Shown here piece after piece: positions 60,899 through 61,006 of a stretch of DNA of 61,006 nucleotides. The stretch is from Ignavibacteriota bacterium. GTDB lineage: Bacteria > Bacteroidota > Ignavibacteria > UBA10030 > SZUA-254. The stretch is taken from the NCBI GenBank assembly GCA_025358305.1, contig JANYJZ010000038.1, positions 1 through 61,006 of the forward strand. Direction: 5' to 3'. How positions within the stretch are numbered: the first letter of the stretch is position 1; the number at the start of each line of letters is the position of its first letter. The notes below the pieces were generated by a model. That model did no database searches and was not told where the DNA came from. It was given only the letters and a program-made list of their open reading frames with translations. A program made the position numbers and the translations under genes.

Positions 60899-61006
60899 TT
60901 ATCCTGCGATCCCATGCTGTATCTGAGAGATTTTCAGGAGGCGTAATCCATTCATCACGACAATCAGCGACGCTCCCATATCTGCAAATACCGCCATCCA
61001 TAAATT
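60899..61006 (-). CDS. Heavy-metal P1B-type ATPase, 3' end only
   Basis: The minus strand enters the window in frame and encodes 35 residues: NLWMAVFADMGASLIVVMNGLRLL then KISQIQHGIAG and a stop. The segment MAVFADMGASLxVVxNGLRLL is the last transmembrane helix of P1B-type ATPases (CadA/ZntA-like), which export Zn, Cd or Cu. The bulk of the gene lies beyond the window. Confidence 0.88.
   Translation of the reverse strand, partial: NLWMAVFADMGASLIVVMNGLRLLKISQIQHGIAG

Noticed and set aside
60480-60926. A 148-residue plus-strand frame opposite the hypothetical membrane protein
   Set aside because: The minus strand has membrane helices and follows the ATPase end; the plus frame has no signal or motif.

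Overview
The window looks like a chromosomal segment of a high-GC bacterium of the FCB group, most likely Ignavibacteriota or a Bacteroidota/Chlorobi relative. The main reason is that three secreted proteins end in type IX secretion (T9SS) C-terminal domains, two with the linker NYPNPFNP, next to Reg_prop-type sensor kinases, YCF48 repeats and MacB/TolC-type efflux sets. Most of the window is about 60-65% G+C by spot counts. The last 4.5 kb and the first half of the sensor kinase are clearly lower. This placement is an inference from gene content; no rRNA or complete tRNA is present.

Layout. 0-11 kb, minus strand: a run of small stress and house-cleaning genes (three DinB/YfiT-fold proteins, DUF4412, a HEAT-GNAT fusion, a PepSY-like membrane pair, a methyltransferase, OsmC, NmrA), then a T9SS-exported vanadium haloperoxidase, a CsgG/TolB-like barrel protein and a YdeI-like protein. 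11.2-13.3 kb: a hipBA toxin-antitoxin operon with a clear promoter and two palindromic operators. 13.3-17 kb: divergent GH29 fucosidase and GH3 xylosidase/glucosidase. 17-20.6 kb: an adaptor plus two MacB-like permeases with no ATPase. 20.8-29.9 kb, minus strand: a long chain of mostly overlapping genes, from a membrane protein and a DASS carboxylate transporter through a Rieske oxygenase, amino-acid permease, acetyltransferase, ApaG, ICMT-like methyltransferase and RidA to PurK and PurE.

30.3-34.4 kb holds a Reg_prop sensor histidine kinase and its NarL-type regulator, followed by a 1070-residue T9SS protein with YCF48 repeats and a strong bidirectional terminator. 37.8-42 kb, minus strand, is an RND pump with its adaptor. 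42.6-45.2 kb is a compact plus-strand cassette: exported Rieske protein, four-helix histidine-rich membrane protein, YceI, and an internally duplicated HELHE protein. I consider this the best candidate for an undescribed system. 45.6-51 kb is a 1820-residue T9SS surface protein. 51.5-55.6 kb is an adaptor/MacB permease/TolC operon, followed by a VIT1-family transporter.

56.4-61 kb is a lower-GC, decayed accessory region: a frameshifted TonB-receptor remnant, a cupredoxin lipoprotein, a GT9 glycosyltransferase, an oxidoreductase fragment joined head-on to a truncated tyrosine recombinase, a 3'-half tRNA-Arg fragment that looks like an attachment-site scar, a small membrane protein, and the 3' end of a heavy-metal P-type ATPase that runs off the window.
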